From the NCBI GenBank assembly GCA_036362985.1, contig JAYGXS010000004.1, positions 22,598,186 to 22,662,185 of the forward strand: a DNA stretch of 64,000 nt, written 5' to 3'. Each line of letters starts with the position of its first letter. The first letter of the stretch is position 1. Position numbers and translations under genes: made by a program. Positions 32,060 through 43,929 of the stretch are shown here, one piece after another. The notes beneath the pieces were generated by a model, which ran no database searches, was not told the origin of the DNA, and was given only the letters and a program-made list of their open reading frames with translations. The DNA is from Ligula intestinalis. Its lineage: Eukaryota > Platyhelminthes > Cestoda > Diphyllobothriidea > Diphyllobothriidae.

Positions 32060-32860
32060 TGGAAATGCTGGTCAGTGACTAATAAATGGCGGAGACGTAC
32101 GTGCGTTTTTGCATAGCTGCTCTTATCACGGCAGTAAGTGAACAGTCGTTCACACAAAGGAGTTCGTAGAAAAGGATTGTTGAGGTTCACGTGGGTAGGT
32201 GCACTTTTCGGATATTAAGAGGCTGGCCAGTGTCCTTGTAGTAGATGTTGAGCCCAGGACACCCCTCACGGGAAGCGTCCACCAGCGTGTCAGACTGAAA
32301 AAAGGCGGGAACGAGTTCATAGCTCTTCTGATCCCTGTGAATGCTTTTGAGACTATCCCGCATCACTATCTTGTCGTTGAACTGATACGCCACATGAGTG
32401 AAGCGCGCCAGTCATCCGAACTTCTACATGGTTTTTCCGGAGTCTGTCATGATTGATGGCATCAAGGTTCTTTTCAGGTTCATAAAGATAGTACAGATGC
32501 TTATCCGCACTTTCTGCTATAGTACTTGAAGTCCGAGGGCGGCGAACGCCGATAGTGCTGCGGTTCTTTAGAACTTCGTATTGGTTGTCTGGGAGAAATC
32601 CATGATAGTCATGGGGCGCAAATCACCACTGTAGTGACAGGCAGCAAGGTTTCCCTGGCATTTGCCGGTCACAGATTTACCGGCTAGGAATGTGTCGGAT
32701 CCCGGTGCTTTTCCGCAGGATATTTTTTGGCAAACAGTTCTGATTGTTTTTATGAGCGAAAGTAGGCAGTCCACAGCCGCATTCGTTTCCCCTTAGGGAA
32801 GTCTGTTGATGGCAGCGTTGGGGATTACGGATGGTAAATTAAGGCACTTCTGAAGTGCTT
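32060..32860 (-). pseudogene. RTE reverse transcriptase remnant
   Basis: On the minus strand, NAAINRLP-like and CQKISCGKAPGSDTFLAG (32774-32690) match the 'SSGKAPGSDAIPAE' block of RTE RT. Further down, a FARFTHVAYQFNDK-like stretch, SREGCPGLNIYYKDTGQPL and a decayed ELLCVNDCSLTAV version of the LLFADDC active site follow in order at 32400-32120. The catalytic Asp pair is changed to Asn-Asp. Between the first and second blocks a part of the RT is deleted. Confidence 0.75.
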
Positions 32861-33481
32861 AAATGATGCTTTAGAATTTGTGATCTTTCCGTGTGGAGTG
32901 TTCATATGTCCGAGTCGGTCCACTTGGACTCGTATTTCCTCTACCGCGTGATCCAGTATCGCAGGGATTAAGTTAGTTAAACCTAGCAATCACGATCTTC
33001 AGACAAAGTTCCCTAAGAGGAACAGTTTATTCTGTACAGAAGGAATGGACAATAGGTAAGAGGAATTCGACTGTCAGACGAGCGAGCAACTGCCGGCTGT
33101 AGCGCCACGTCTGAAGTGAAGTGACCGCGGGAATCGCCACAGCGTCTGGAGCGGCCTTTTTGAGTCCACCTTGATGGGTGATTCCTCAGACGAATTGTCT
33201 AGACGGACGGGCGTAGACAGCCGGTGACTGTGCACTTGTAAGCAGTGGTGAGACTTCGCGCGAGGTCAGATGCGTGGAGTGAGTCACCACAACATCACAC
33301 AATTCTTACCTTGCACATTCACTGATGCCCCCACTGTGAAATTTGAAGCAGTTTTGCATGTGAAAATCCGGCGTTTGGTGTTGGTTTTGTCCAGTCTATT
33401 CTGCTTGACGAGTATTTGCTGAATTCTGCGTCGTCACAAAATCCGTCGTGGTTTTGACGACGATTTTGGTGGCCTAAATAC

Positions 33482-34905
33482 TCATTGTGGTGAAGGTAAT
33501 CGTGTTTCCAACTGACGCCACTGTTCCTCTAACGTAGCATTGTCGCCCGTAGCCAGCAATTTTTCCAGGTTTTCGCTGAAACCAAAGCGATGTGCAGGTG
33601 AATTGAGCAAAGCAGGATTCAGCCTACAGGATGGTCTCCTGCAACATTGCAGATGGAATGTCATCATGATGACGAGGCGGTGATCTGTCCGGTCATCGAC
33701 TTCGCAGATTATCTTGCTCACCAATCGGTACGTCCTGGAGCTTTCGTTCCCAAGCGAGAACGTAGTCCAGGAGCTACTAGAGCCGGGCACAGCAGTGCAT
33801 CCAAGTTGCCTTCTTCCATTTCGGAAAACTGAAGAAGGCATTGATCAGGCCGAGGGGGTGCTCAGCGCAGGTTTGCAAAAAGTGGGGACTGCTATCTGCT
33901 GTAACCTTTAGTGTGCCTGCGTCGATACTGGTTATATCCCCCAGTTACGTGTTAGGAGGCGAAGGCAGAGCAGGATAGCAGATAATAGTTTACTGCCACT
34001 ATTTCCGCTTGTACATAAGTTCTGTATCCTGCGTGTCCGCCAGCTTGGTCGTCTGTATTCGTCAGCAGCGTGTGTTCTGTCGTCGGTCTCACCAAACAGA
34101 GTCCCGTCTCTCCAGCAGCAGTAACCTCTAGTCTTCGGTAGCGCGTTTCGATCACAGAGTGCGCCTTCTGTCCGCGGCGTCGTATTTAAGGACCAACAGC
34201 CTTTGTTCCCTATTGGTCTCTCTGTGTGCAGCCATCATGGGGTGGCCGCATGATGACACGTCACGCCTTCAGTGACGCGCGCGTGCATGCGTCCCTTCTT
34301 TGCCCCTTTCATGCATGACCTCAGAACCTGGCTGGCGGCTTTCCTTGTGTCCTCGGGCGTCGGGCTTTGAAGGTTGCTCTCTTTGCCCAGTCTGGATGCA
34401 CCGGTGGCCTGTTTGATTCCCTTGTTCTCTTGCCCTCATGACGGCCCACGTCATGACTCGCGTGCTGGGCCGTCCTAACACTATCACTCTAGCCCGGTAT
34501 CAGGTGGGTACTCAGCACTTCCTCTCAGGCGAGGTGGGCAGTCCTGAGGCAGGCATAGAACCCAGCAAGAGCCAGCAGCTTGACCGTTTTCGGCACCTAT
34601 GCTAGGAGTGCGTGCGGATAATTTCCTCAACTTATCGGTGCTGGTCATTGAGAAATTTATGGGGTTGACGATAGATATGAATTTAGGGTTATGAGATGGT
34701 TGTCAAAACCCTATGGCAGATAGGGCGGCCAGCCCGTGATGTACTCTCGGGCGGCAAACACGACGCCAAAATGGCGTCGTTTTGCTTTTGAATGGCCGTT
34801 CCAGACAAAGGTGCAGCCCACATCCCAATTCTCGATTTGGAGCATCAGATCCCGCTGAGGACAGCGATATGAACGTTGCGACGCGCCAGTCCTCGGGCAA
34901 TTCAT
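33482..34905 (-). pseudogene. RTE endonuclease, split by LTR-like insertion
   Basis: The upper part (34905-34490) has NWDVGCTFVWNGHSKAKRRHFGV, the 'GY-FFW-G-P-AERR-AGVAF' block of RTE endonucleases, and a decayed 'LALAGFYACL' version of the GDFNA motif. Below the insertion (33949-33482) come FLQTCAEHPLGLINAFF, KKATWMHCCA and WTDHRLVI-like TDHRLVIMM, the last being the catalytic Asp-His. The domain order matches, and the insertion falls between the GDFNA and TCAEH motifs. Confidence 0.78.
33950..34480. repeat. LTR-like insertion with 8-bp terminal inverted repeats
   Basis: The block begins TGTTAGGA and ends TCCTAACA, a perfect 8-base inverted terminal repeat with the TG...CA ends of LTRs. It contains GTATTTAAGG near 34182, a plausible TATA-like promoter for plus-strand transcription. 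It interrupts the RTE endonuclease cleanly. No matching target duplication is visible, so it may be a solo LTR that has decayed at its flanks. TGTTAGG ends recall BEL/Pao LTRs, but that link is weak. Confidence 0.55.
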
Positions 34906-34979
34906 ACCCTCCTACCACTGTTGTTCGGTTAACCCCTAACTGGACATCTCCCCCACAGCCCAAAACTATACACAACTAC

Positions 34980-35829
34980 CACAAAAATATGCAACAAGAA
35001 AATAATCGAAAATCTAAATGACTGTGATGAACGGGAGATATGAAGCTCACATACAGTCTTTCCGTGTACAATACGGGTCAAAATAATCATTTGTAAGCGA
35101 ACAAATACTGTATTTCATATCTAATCCTCAAGACACGCTAATCAGACTACCAATTTGTGTCTGTTCGGCCATCGATTTCGATGAATTCGAACGTATGCAC
35201 CAATAGGTTGGTGCAGTGAAGGTCACTGGCCTCAGTGGGTGGATTATAGTGACGGCAGACGTATTTGGCGCTATCTGCATTCTTCGCCTACGTCCAGGGT
35301 CAGGAAGACTAAATGGGACCTAGCGTTGCCTGATTTCTCCAACACAAGCAAAAAACCCTGTCTAACTTAGTGTTAAGTGACAGTTGACTTTGCGCGGTAC
35401 TACTGCATCACCTACCCTCACTCACCCTCTCTTAGTGTCAAGACAGGCTCAAGGGGGCCGAGACTGATACGGCTACTATTATTGACCTGCAATGTAGCCG
35501 AATCATAGTAGCACGCATACTATTTTTGCCGCTCATGTTAGTCAAATCTGACTTTGATTTAAAATTGACGCTGGAGCTCATAGCCCCTTGATCGCAACTA
35601 GGAGTGTGAAATCTGGGTTTATGCTTTTTCGAGTAAATAAACCTTTGAGGCCCTAGATATATCAGGGCTTGCGTTGGTTTCCACCCTCTCAACTCTATCC
35701 ACTAGAATGTGTCTGTTTGTACTAGGTGCGGACTACGAGGGTTAGGATACTGCTGCTATAAGTACGTGCCTACACTAGAGTGATAATTCTAGTAATCATA
35801 CTTACTATGACAAGTAAATAGTATATGGT
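34980..35829. other. No gene; dispersed repeat shared with 37440-37620
   Basis: The block 35570-35760 (GAAATCTGGGTTTATGCT, then CTCAACTCTATCCACTA, then GCGGACTACGAG) recurs at 37465-37610 (GAATCTGGATTTACGCT, CTCACCTCTATCCACTA, TTGGACTACGAG). This is a diverged dispersed repeat of unknown class. No protein-like frame is present. Confidence 0.45.
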
Positions 35830-36535
35830 AGGCGGACTGGCTCTTACCGTTCAATGGGAGCAAGTGCACCACCATTCGAGTTGGCAAATCCGGTTCTTCA
35901 AACGGCACGGCTTGCCGACTGAATGACATACCATTGAAGGAAGTGAACGCCCAGAAAGACTTGGAAGTCTGGATCACGCCCTCGCTTAAACCCTCCCTGC
36001 ATTGCACAAAGGTAGCCAAGTCCGCGATGTCGATCCTATACCTCGTCAAACGAGCTTTCTCTACCTTCAATGAAGAGTGCTTCACAAAAGTCTTCGGAAC
36101 CTTCATCCGACCACACCTAGAATCCGCTATCCAAGCTTTGAGACCCTGGGCCAGGAAAGACATCAACATCCTGGAAAAGGTACAATGGCGCGCAACCAAA
36201 CTTGTTATGGGGCTCGCAGCCTTATGAAACACGGCTGTCGAATCTCATCCTCTTCCCTTTGCGCTACAGGCAGCTTCGGGGGGACCTGATACTAGCATTC
36301 CACGTATTACGTCTTCAAGACTGCTGTCCTATATCAGGGGATTTTTTCGAATTAGCAACGACCACGAATCTGAGGGGTCATCCTCTCAAATTAAAGGTGA
36401 CAGGGGCCAGGCTGGACGCTCGGAAACACTTCTTCCTCAGGACGTTGTTATGTCGGAATCGCTAGAGGGTTTTAAGCGAAAACTGGATCGAAACAGCAGT
36501 GCACGATGGATCGTAGCAGACAATTTTCAATAATA
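35830..36535 (+). pseudogene. CR1-like reverse transcriptase, C-terminal fragment (plus)
   Basis: Frames at 35934-36227 and 36202-36465 give, in order, EVNAQKDLEVWITPSLKPSLHC, KVFGTFIRPHLESAIQALRPW and KVQWRATKLVMG, then YRQLRGDLILAFHVLR, FFELATTTNLRGHPLKLKV and ARLDARKHFF. This is the full C-terminal region of the CR1-like family also seen at 38623-39337 (minus) and 54300-54960 (plus). A frameshift near 36215 separates the two parts. The active site is absent, so this is a 5'-truncated insertion. Confidence 0.88.
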
Positions 36536-36589
36536 ATAGTAATACTTCCAATTTTTTCAGTAGTATTAGTTTTTATATCCATTCACGTT

Positions 36590-36960
36590 TGCTATTTATA
36601 ACGCCCTCCCACGCATAGCCTCATGCGAAGGTCTCCGTGGTCTACCCTACTTGGCTATCTGCGTACCGTGATTACCCGCTGGCGATCTTAGCAGCCAGAC
36701 CTGAAGGCCTAAACACTCACCCTTGGTTCGACCCAAAGCGGACTGTCGACGATCTGGACGGATGCCTCTGTTTTTCCAGTTCCGGTGGCGGACTCTGCAA
36801 TCAGCAAGGAAGAATCAGGACGTGGCTTCCACACAGTGATGATCCTGGGAACCTTTGCAATGCCCCCCCCCCAGTGGGAACCCCTTTTTTTCTCTTAAAT
36901 CTCATGCATTACCCCCACAAGGGCGACAGTTTTTCTCCTAAAAATTCCTGAGGAGTTTTT
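36590..36960 (+). mobile_element. Possible 3' UTR fragment of the 43160-47990 non-LTR family
   Basis: CGTGATTACCCGCTGGCGATC and TTTTTCTCCTAAAAATTCC plus GAGTTTTTTCACTG resemble the UTR blocks at 47470-47500 and 47780-47870. The similarity is patchy and the call is tentative. No coding content was recognised. Confidence 0.35.
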
Positions 36961-37928
36961 TCACTGTCTGCTCCTATTTTCATCCTATGACACAGGACAA
37001 CTGGCCTCGCCAACAGTCTAAGCAACAAATTTTTTGCTACCACTGCACATATGTACAAACAGGGCACTCCAAGGAATTTTTCCTGCATATCCTCAATATA
37101 CTGATACTGATAGTACGGCCTGTGTGTGCTTTTAGGAAGTCAGAACCAAGTATTTACTCCCAACCTGTATTAGGTAAAAATAAATAGCTCATGGGTTAAG
37201 ATAAAGCGTTATTAAATAAAAGCACAAGTTCTACTATACATTTATGTCGTAATATAGTGCCATTTCTCGTCTATAGGTTAGCTGCAGGCCTATTACAATA
37301 TCTAACTTGCGATATTTAAAGCATAATCGCAGGGTACCGTCTTCATATACTTCCATTTAGTAGCAATTTAGCGGAGCGTTTGCAGTACTGTTACTATATC
37401 TGTCGCTATTATATGTCAGAGTTTCTGCTGATTTTGGTCCACGCTGAGGCTCTATGTCAACTATGAGAGTGAATCTGGATTTACGCTATTCCGAGTGACA
37501 CAAGTTTGGATCCCGACCACATCATGGCTGGCCTTCAGTTCCGCGCTCTCACCTCTATCCACTAAAAACTATTCAAGATATTCCTAAGACTTGGACTACG
37601 AGAACTAGAAAACTGGTGATTTGGAATTTATATTAGTTAGCACCAGGAAGGCAGTATCTATACAAAATTTGTTCCGTTAAAAACGAATTTGACAATGTGT
37701 GCAGATAAAAGTACAAATTTGTAATAATATCACCAGAAATTGTTCTGGTAGGGCAATCTTTGGCCAGGTTTTGCAGTTAATGGCGAACTTAAAAACAAAG
37801 GCGGTAAAGAAAAAAACTCCTAGTGAAAATGGAAGCAGAGTTCAACGGGCCTCCTGTTGTAACGAAAGCCCAGGCCGAGATATCACCGCCCAATAACGTT
37901 TTGTGTGAGTCCCCAAAGGAAGAACACG
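36961..37928. other. No gene; two dispersed repeats
   Basis: The interval contains the second copies of two dispersed repeats: 37440-37620, related to 35570-35760, and 37645-37735, related to 9075-9195. The frame 37699-37896 is unassigned. Confidence 0.45.
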
Positions 37929-40540
37929 ACAAGTCAAGTCAAGTTTATTAAAGGAAATATAGGCAAACGCATTTGAACTCCCTCTTGGTACATAGGATTT
38001 AAGAAATGCATCGGCACAGCCGAACATTTCTTAGAAGTCGTTGACACAATTGAAGACGACTACTCGCTTGTTTCAAGTAATACACTCAAACTCAGTTAGC
38101 ACGAGCCAGCAGTGTAACTGAGCAAGAAGAGCAGACAGCAAAAAAACTCCTAAGGCATGGCTCATAATTCAAAATCGAATGTCATTTGTGATTTTTAGTA
38201 GAAAAATTGTCGCTCGTGGGGGCAAGTATGTGAATGATAGGAGCAAAATGCTTCTGTGAATGTTGGCGGCAGCCATGGCGTACATGGCAAGTAATATCTA
38301 CATCCGAAGGACCATACGAGGAGGAGACCTCAGAGTCACGAGAACTTCCCGAAGAACCGGAGATGCTGTTTCAAGAGCAGAGGAACCCGCCACATCGTCA
38401 GCAGTAGGTTGATGCGAGAAAGGGTGTGACAGGGCCGCGTAGCCTAGGACCATAGGTGTGGTAGATGCGACCTCAGATGCGATCAGCGCAGTTCGCATAG
38501 TGAGCAGAGAAGTCATAGCTAGATAATGGCTTAAACTTATTTGGTTAAATACTAATAATAATGCAACTTACAAATTACTATGAGTTTATATTTATAGCAT
38601 TTCAGTCTTTGGATTCAGAAACTCAATTTCTGCGGTTCTCGTTAAAGCGTTCTACGTGGTTAAAACCGTCAAGTTTTGTTTTAAATACGTCTATGGATGG
38701 GGACATGACAATGTCCGCAGGAAGAGCATTCCACGCCTGGATTACCCTCTTAGAGAAAAAGAATTTTCTTTGGTCAAGTCTTGCCCCAGTCACACGTAAT
38801 TTGAGGGGGTGTCCTCGCAGCCTAGAGGTGGTGGCCTGCTCAAAGAAGCCATTTGGTTGGAGGCAGAAATCTTGACCACGCAGCATGCGAAATGCCTGGA
38901 TTAGGTCCCCGCGTAGCTGCCTGTAATCCAGAGGAAACGAATCAAGATTAACCAATTGGGTCTCATAAGGGAGGTTCCGTTGGCCTCATATTAATTTTGT
39001 TGCTCGTCGTTGTACCTTTTCGAGGGTTTTTCGGTCTTTGGCTGTCCAGGGTTTCCAGACTTGGATAGCAAATTCCAGTTGGGGTCGCACAAACGTGCCA
39101 AAGACCTTGCCAAATACAACTTTATCAAACTTAGCAAAGGCGCTTGATTAGATACAAGCTCGACATTGCAGATTTAGCCACTTTCAAGCAGTGGAGTGAT
39201 GGCTTCAGTGAAGGTGTGAACCACACCCACAGGTCTTTCTGAGCCTCTACCTCTGGCAGTGGCGTATGATTCAGGTAATACATTCTTTGAGACGCAGCGC
39301 TGGTTCTACCGAATTGCATTAAGTTGCAGTTGGCCACATTAAATGGAATGAGCCAAAGGGTTGAACATTGCTCCAGTCAATGCAAATTTGCCTGGAGGTT
39401 TAATTTATCGTCTTGATTGCGTATGACCATCCAAAGTTTTTGGTCACCAGCAAACATTGCGATTTCGCGGTCTAGTCCACTCATGCAGTCATCAATTTAT
39501 AAAAGGAAGAGGATAGGGCCAAGAACAGAACCCTGTGGAACCCCGCTCTCAACTGCTACCTCCGCCGACCGCTGTTCGCCAATACATATGGTTTGGGTAC
39601 GACCAGTCAAAAAGTTGCGATCCACTGCAGAAGATTGCCCCTTACCCCTATGCGGCTGAGCTTGCATAAGAGACGTTGATGAGGCACAGTGTCAAAAGCC
39701 TTCTTGAAGTCGACGAAGACTGTATGCACCATATTCCCTTCATCGAGCACTCGGGTCCATTGTTCTAGACAATAGAGCAGATTGGTCAAGCAGGACCTTT
39801 CGCTGCGGAATTCGTGCTGCTTGTCAGAAAGTAGTTGATGTTGCTCGAAAAAGTCCATCAGCTCGTGTTTGACTATGCGTTCCATCAGCTTGCAGGATAT
39901 TGAGGTGAGGCTGACCAGTCTGTAGTTATTTGCGGTCACCCGACTCCCAGTTTTGTGGATGGGTGAGATCCACGCTGCCTTACAATCGGGTGGCACTTGT
40001 CCAGTATTAAGAGAAGTTCGGAATAGGAGGTACAGGGGTACCGCCAACTCTATGGCCAGCTCTTTTAATAGCTTTGCAGGTATCTAATCCGGACCTTACG
40101 ACTTCGTTTATTTGAGCTGTAGAAGTTCTCGCAGAACGGTAGCTTCCGTGAGTGCAACTGAGTCTATGGTCTGGATCTCACCCACACTGCAGTTTACAGC
40201 GGTGAACTCAGCCTCTCTCGTAAAGACCGACTGAAAGAAACAGGATAGGTGTTCCGCCTTTTCGGGATTCTCGCAAATTTCTACACCGTCGTCAAGAAGG
40301 GTTCAAAGGCAGAAGTCTTTTAGTGCGTCAGGTACAACGTATTTAGGAAACAAACGCGTGTAAACGATTTTCCTTGAGCCAATCAGATTCTCTCCTGAAA
40401 TAGTGGCCGGTATTATTGGCTGTTGGCTTAGTGGATGACTGCAGTTTGAATTCTGAATTATCGATCGATTGATGGCTTGTGTACGTTCGTCCGTGTAGGC
40501 CGATCGATAGCCTGCTTGGAGTGCGGCTATGGCTTTCAAG
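37929..40540 (-). mobile_element. CR1-like non-LTR element, minus strand, 5'-truncated
   Basis: The RT occupies 40540-38590 on the minus strand, and an untranslated tail follows to 37929. The 3' end reads CCTTTAATAAACTTGACTTG on the minus strand: an AATAAA signal followed by tandem CTTGA units. Such a short-repeat tail is characteristic of CR1-type elements. Between 38560 and 37950 lies a UTR with no clear coding content. Confidence 0.88.
38590..40540 (-). pseudogene. CR1-like reverse transcriptase (minus)
   Basis: From the N-terminal side: RAINRSIIQNSN and KIVYTRLFPKYVV (40539-40303), then a VALTEATVLRELLQLK stretch and IPAKLLKELA near 40060. Next come PPDCKAAWISPIHKTGSRV, NNYRLVSLTSISCKLMERIV, FRSERSCLTNLLYCLEQW and FVDFKKAFDTVPHQRLL (40047-39607). 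The palm continues in a shifted frame through 39600-39350, and the C-terminus is at 39337-39131 and 38955-38623 (YRQLRGDLIQAFRMLR). The gene is broken by at least four lesions. Motif content is that of the family at 50845-54960. Confidence 0.9.
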
Positions 40541-41559
40541 CTACTACTTGCTAAGGCTGTTCGTTAGGCAATCCTAACACTTCATTTTTCACAAAGTGTG
40601 TAGGAGAAAAACTATTTAGGAAGATAGGACAGAGGAGTAGAGTAGAAATGGGAGTAGAAATTCTGATGATGGTTAGTAGCCAACGAAACGCCTGCAGTTT
40701 AGACTGATTACATCTAAATGGCTTCGTTTGATTGAGTGGTGGTTTATGGAGACATCTTGGTTCCCGGGGACACGACGCAGAAAAATACTAGAAGTAGTAT
40801 ATCAGTGATGGGTTTGTCAATACTAGTAATCATACCAACTTATAACAATGATGATATGAGAAAATACCATGGAAACAGTCCAATAGAGGGTGTCTTGCTT
40901 CTACTCATCTTTTGGGTGAGCTTGTTTTAGGTGTGATTATGTGGCAATAGTACTTAAATAGCTTCCTATAGTAGGAAGTGAGGCCAGAGAATCTACTGGC
41001 TTCGGTCTCATTGCTTGGCGTTGGCTACTTGTGGACTTCTGTGACCTTTCCCTTATCGATCTCGGTCCCAGATTCGCAATAGAATCAGTCCAAAAGTATG
41101 TGCCTTGCTAATAATATTTCTACCACTACTAATGTTACGTAATAGCGATGCCTATGAGTGATTTTAGTCATGATACTGCATGACATTTCCTTTAATTTTA
41201 TCAATACTGAGTAATAAGATGTGAATCATCTGTTTGCGATTACTACATATGATTGGAATATGAACTTACCAACTTCATCGACTTCAGTGTATGGGGGACT
41301 GAAATCAATAGATATAGGCAGATTTTCGCCGGGATTTGCCTAAACCACGGCAGCTTTGAGATGCTCACGGCAGTTCAGTCGTTGAATAACTGTCATTTCA
41401 GGATATAAGCCACTTCCACTGATCAAATGTCATTTCTGGTTTGTAAATAGTCAATGACTATCGGTTTTGCTGGTGGGCGAGGGTGCCCGATGAAGGCCCT
41501 AGTCTCCAACTTCCTCATCTTCTGCAAATATCACGAGAAAACTCATAAAATTTCGTCAA
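40541..41559. other. No gene recognised
   Basis: Short frames only. Phrases such as CTAGTAATCATACCAACTTA (40823) resemble 35793-35810, suggesting a common diverged repeat, but the extent cannot be fixed by eye. Confidence 0.4.
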
Positions 41560-41599
41560 CTGATCCAAAACTTACAACTGCCGGTCTTATCTCAAGTAA

Positions 41600-42420
41600 A
41601 ATCGATCGTAAAGAATCTATGTATTGATGAACGCTACACGCAATTAAAGACGGTACTTCCTTGTCTTCATACATCGTCTGATCGCTAGCGATATCATCAG
41701 TTGATTCGTGGTGAATTTATGCGTGATAGAAAACTTAGTGTATTCCTCAGAAGATTGGAATTTCAGTAAGGCGACCTCCATCTAGACGAGAAGCTATTTT
41801 CAGAGATTTTATTGAAGCGACTCCCAACCGATATCCAGACGATTTTGGCATTCGGCTAAAAAGGGTCTCCCGGTCTCACAGCTATCCAAGATGGCCGACA
41901 AGATGCTGGAGGTGCAGCGGTTCCAGCCACCATCTGTCGCCCAGATTTCAAATGCTCCTGCACCGAATGTGCATCGACAAATCCTGAGAAAGATGGTGTA
42001 CAGGGCAGATAATATGGCTTCTCTCAAACTCGAAATTTCTCGCCTCACCCCTCGTCGATCCTCTGGTCCTCATCGTGCTTGTTCCCGTTCACGACCTCAA
42101 AGCAATGGCTTAGATCATTATCATGCGAAATTTGGCAAAAAGGCTCATAAGTGTTCACCTGTCCTTTCAAATCAACACAGGGAAACCAGTATGTCAGAGA
42201 ATAAAGGCCACCACCTCCGATTCCTCAGACTCCGGTCGCACCTTCTATGTCTACGACACCTTCACTCGCAGACGGTTCCTTGTCGATACTTGGGCCCATG
42301 TTAGTGTGGTGCCACCGACTCCAGCAGACTGTCGTAGTCCCAAATCTGACTTGCATCCCCATGGATGCACGCCAAATCCATGGATCCCCAAATATGCCTT
42401 ACTACAATAGTCATAGTTCG
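41600..42420 (+). pseudogene. Gypsy Gag-protease remnant (CsRn1-like)
   Basis: In the plus direction, 41700-41880 encodes FMRDRKLSVFLRRLEF, DLHLDEKLFSEILLKRLPTD and IQTILAFG, matching capsid helices of CsRn1-type Gypsy Gag. The frame 41891-42304 continues with MADKMLEVQRFQPPSVAQIS and a decayed zinc knuckle DHYHAKFGKKAHKC. A +1 frame at 42123-42410 then gives TFYVYDTFTRRRFLVDTWAHVS, a protease start in which the catalytic Asp-Thr-Gly reads Asp-Thr-Trp. Everything after 42420 is missing, so this is a 3'-deleted copy distinct from the two other Gypsy elements here. Confidence 0.8.
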
Positions 42421-42559
42421 TTTAAAAATAAATATTCGAAAAATTGTAGACCAGGGCCAATTTTCATTACACCTTTTGTTTCTCCCTGCAGTTTCCCTTT
42501 CCGCAACTAAGTTTTCAACTTTATAAATACTGATTAGCGTAAAATGTATCTCAGGGATA

Positions 42560-43140
42560 CGCTCAGTATGGTTTCACTCAATGCGAGATCAGTTGTTCAT
42601 AAGATGACAGAGCTTAAAACAGTAGCATTTGAGCTTGATCCAGATGTACTCTGTGTTACCGAATCCTGGGTTCACTCTCAGATTTCTGACACGACGCTCG
42701 CTAAGATAATTTGAGTTTGTACCGACAAGACCACATTTAAAAGCACGGTGGTGGTTGCCTTCTTTATATTAAATCATAATTTGTACATTTTCCGTTTTAC
42801 CTGAGCATTTCGTCATTTTCTGCATTTATTTGATTTATTTCAGTCATCCTCTCGCACTATAAAAAACGATAATTGGCTTTGCCTATAATTTCCTATGTAC
42901 TTCAGGTAATGAAAGTCAACTAAGTAAATGTTTGAAAAAGTTGCAGGGACTCAGTTTTATATCAAAATAATCGTAGATGATTTTAATCTGCCAGACATTG
43001 ACTGGCATGCAAATGCCTATCCGCCAAGACCTCAGTAATTGGTCGATACTACTAACTTTTCAAACATGTCAAAACTGGTCAGTTCAGTGACTAGAAATGA
43101 AAATATATTAGATTTAATTTTTCCCAAATAATGTCCACCC
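42560..43140 (+). pseudogene. Non-LTR endonuclease fragment
   Basis: The plus strand encodes MVSLNARSVVHKMTELKTVA, then ELDPDVLCVTESWVH, and further down VDDFNLPDIDWHAN and NENILDLIF. These correspond, block for block, to LLNARSV, PDVICITESWTH, GDFNLPEIDWSLN and DQHIFDLIF in the next element at 43930-44490. The first Asp of the GDFN motif is preceded by Val-Asp here. Multiple stops break the frame. It is a truncated sibling copy lying directly upstream of the more complete one. Confidence 0.78.
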
Positions 43141-43159
43141 TCCTTTTATGAATTTTCAT

Positions 43160-43900
43160 CGTGATGGAGCGAAGAATAGCGTCAAGTTCTTCTAATAAAA
43201 TTGTAAATTCATCACAACCGGCTCAAGTTCCTGGTCGTAGCCTTAGGAAGCCTAGGAAGCCATGTACTCGTACTCCTGGCAAACCTAGGTTTCTGCTCCC
43301 CAGTACTGCAACTGTCTCCTCACCCTCAAGTCACCAGACATCCCCGTCTACTTCCAACTTAGATGCTTCCCCAGTTGCCCGCGGCTAATAATTCTGGAAG
43401 CCCTCCCAGAAATTCCAAAAAGCCCTCTACGTCAGGTAGACCAACAGCTTCGTAACTCGAACAGAGTCCTCCCAAACCTTCTATTTAATCATCTAATTCA
43501 GGTCGTTGAAAGAGTGGGATCCGGAACTCAACCGCGAGCATGCAGTCTTCCCAAACACTAACTAAGCCTATACAACAGGAAGCTAACAAACATATAGGTT
43601 ACCCTACTTATCACAACGATCATACTAGGCCAGGATTTTCACCGCTTAAGCCTCATAGCTACCTTACCTCACCCCCAAGCCTCTATTTTTCGTCTTAATT
43701 TTCCCAATTACCTGGTAACTACCAACAAGCTCATCACGGCACTAATCCCTATGGTCTGCCAATGTCACAGAGCTATCGACCTGCAGCTTTTAGCTATCCT
43801 CCTCAGCTTTCTAATGCCAATTTTTCTGATCCAGTTGGTGGCTATTCTCCAGACTTTCACTTCAATTACCCACCTCCAAATTTTTATTGCTGAATAAAGA
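43160..43900 (+). pseudogene. Putative ORF1 of non-LTR element (Ser/Pro-rich)
   Basis: The open stretch 43161-43388 is rich in Ser, Pro, Thr and Arg (PAQVPGRSLRKPRKPCTRTP). After stops, a Tyr/Pro-rich stretch with SYRPAAFSYPPQLSNANF leads up to the endonuclease start. There is no zinc knuckle or RRM that I can see. The call as ORF1 rests on position and composition. Confidence 0.4.
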
Positions 43901-43929
43901 TAAGCCTTGTCCGATTACTCGATCTGCAT

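Larger units (their letters stand above)
32060..34905 (-). mobile_element. RTE-like non-LTR element, minus strand, nested insertions
   Basis: Reading down the minus strand, the endonuclease and RT of a flatworm-type RTE element can be followed from 34905 to about 32060. Homology breaks at 34480-33950, where an LTR-like block sits inside the endonuclease, and again at about 33320-32870, a segment of unknown origin between endonuclease and RT. Every reading frame has several stops and shifts, so this copy is old compared with the RTE inside HAT1. Confidence 0.8.

Noticed and set aside
34269..34487. Arg-rich frame inside the LTR-like block
   Set aside because: The frame arises from GC-rich sequence inside the LTR-like insertion, and the composition is biased with no domain.
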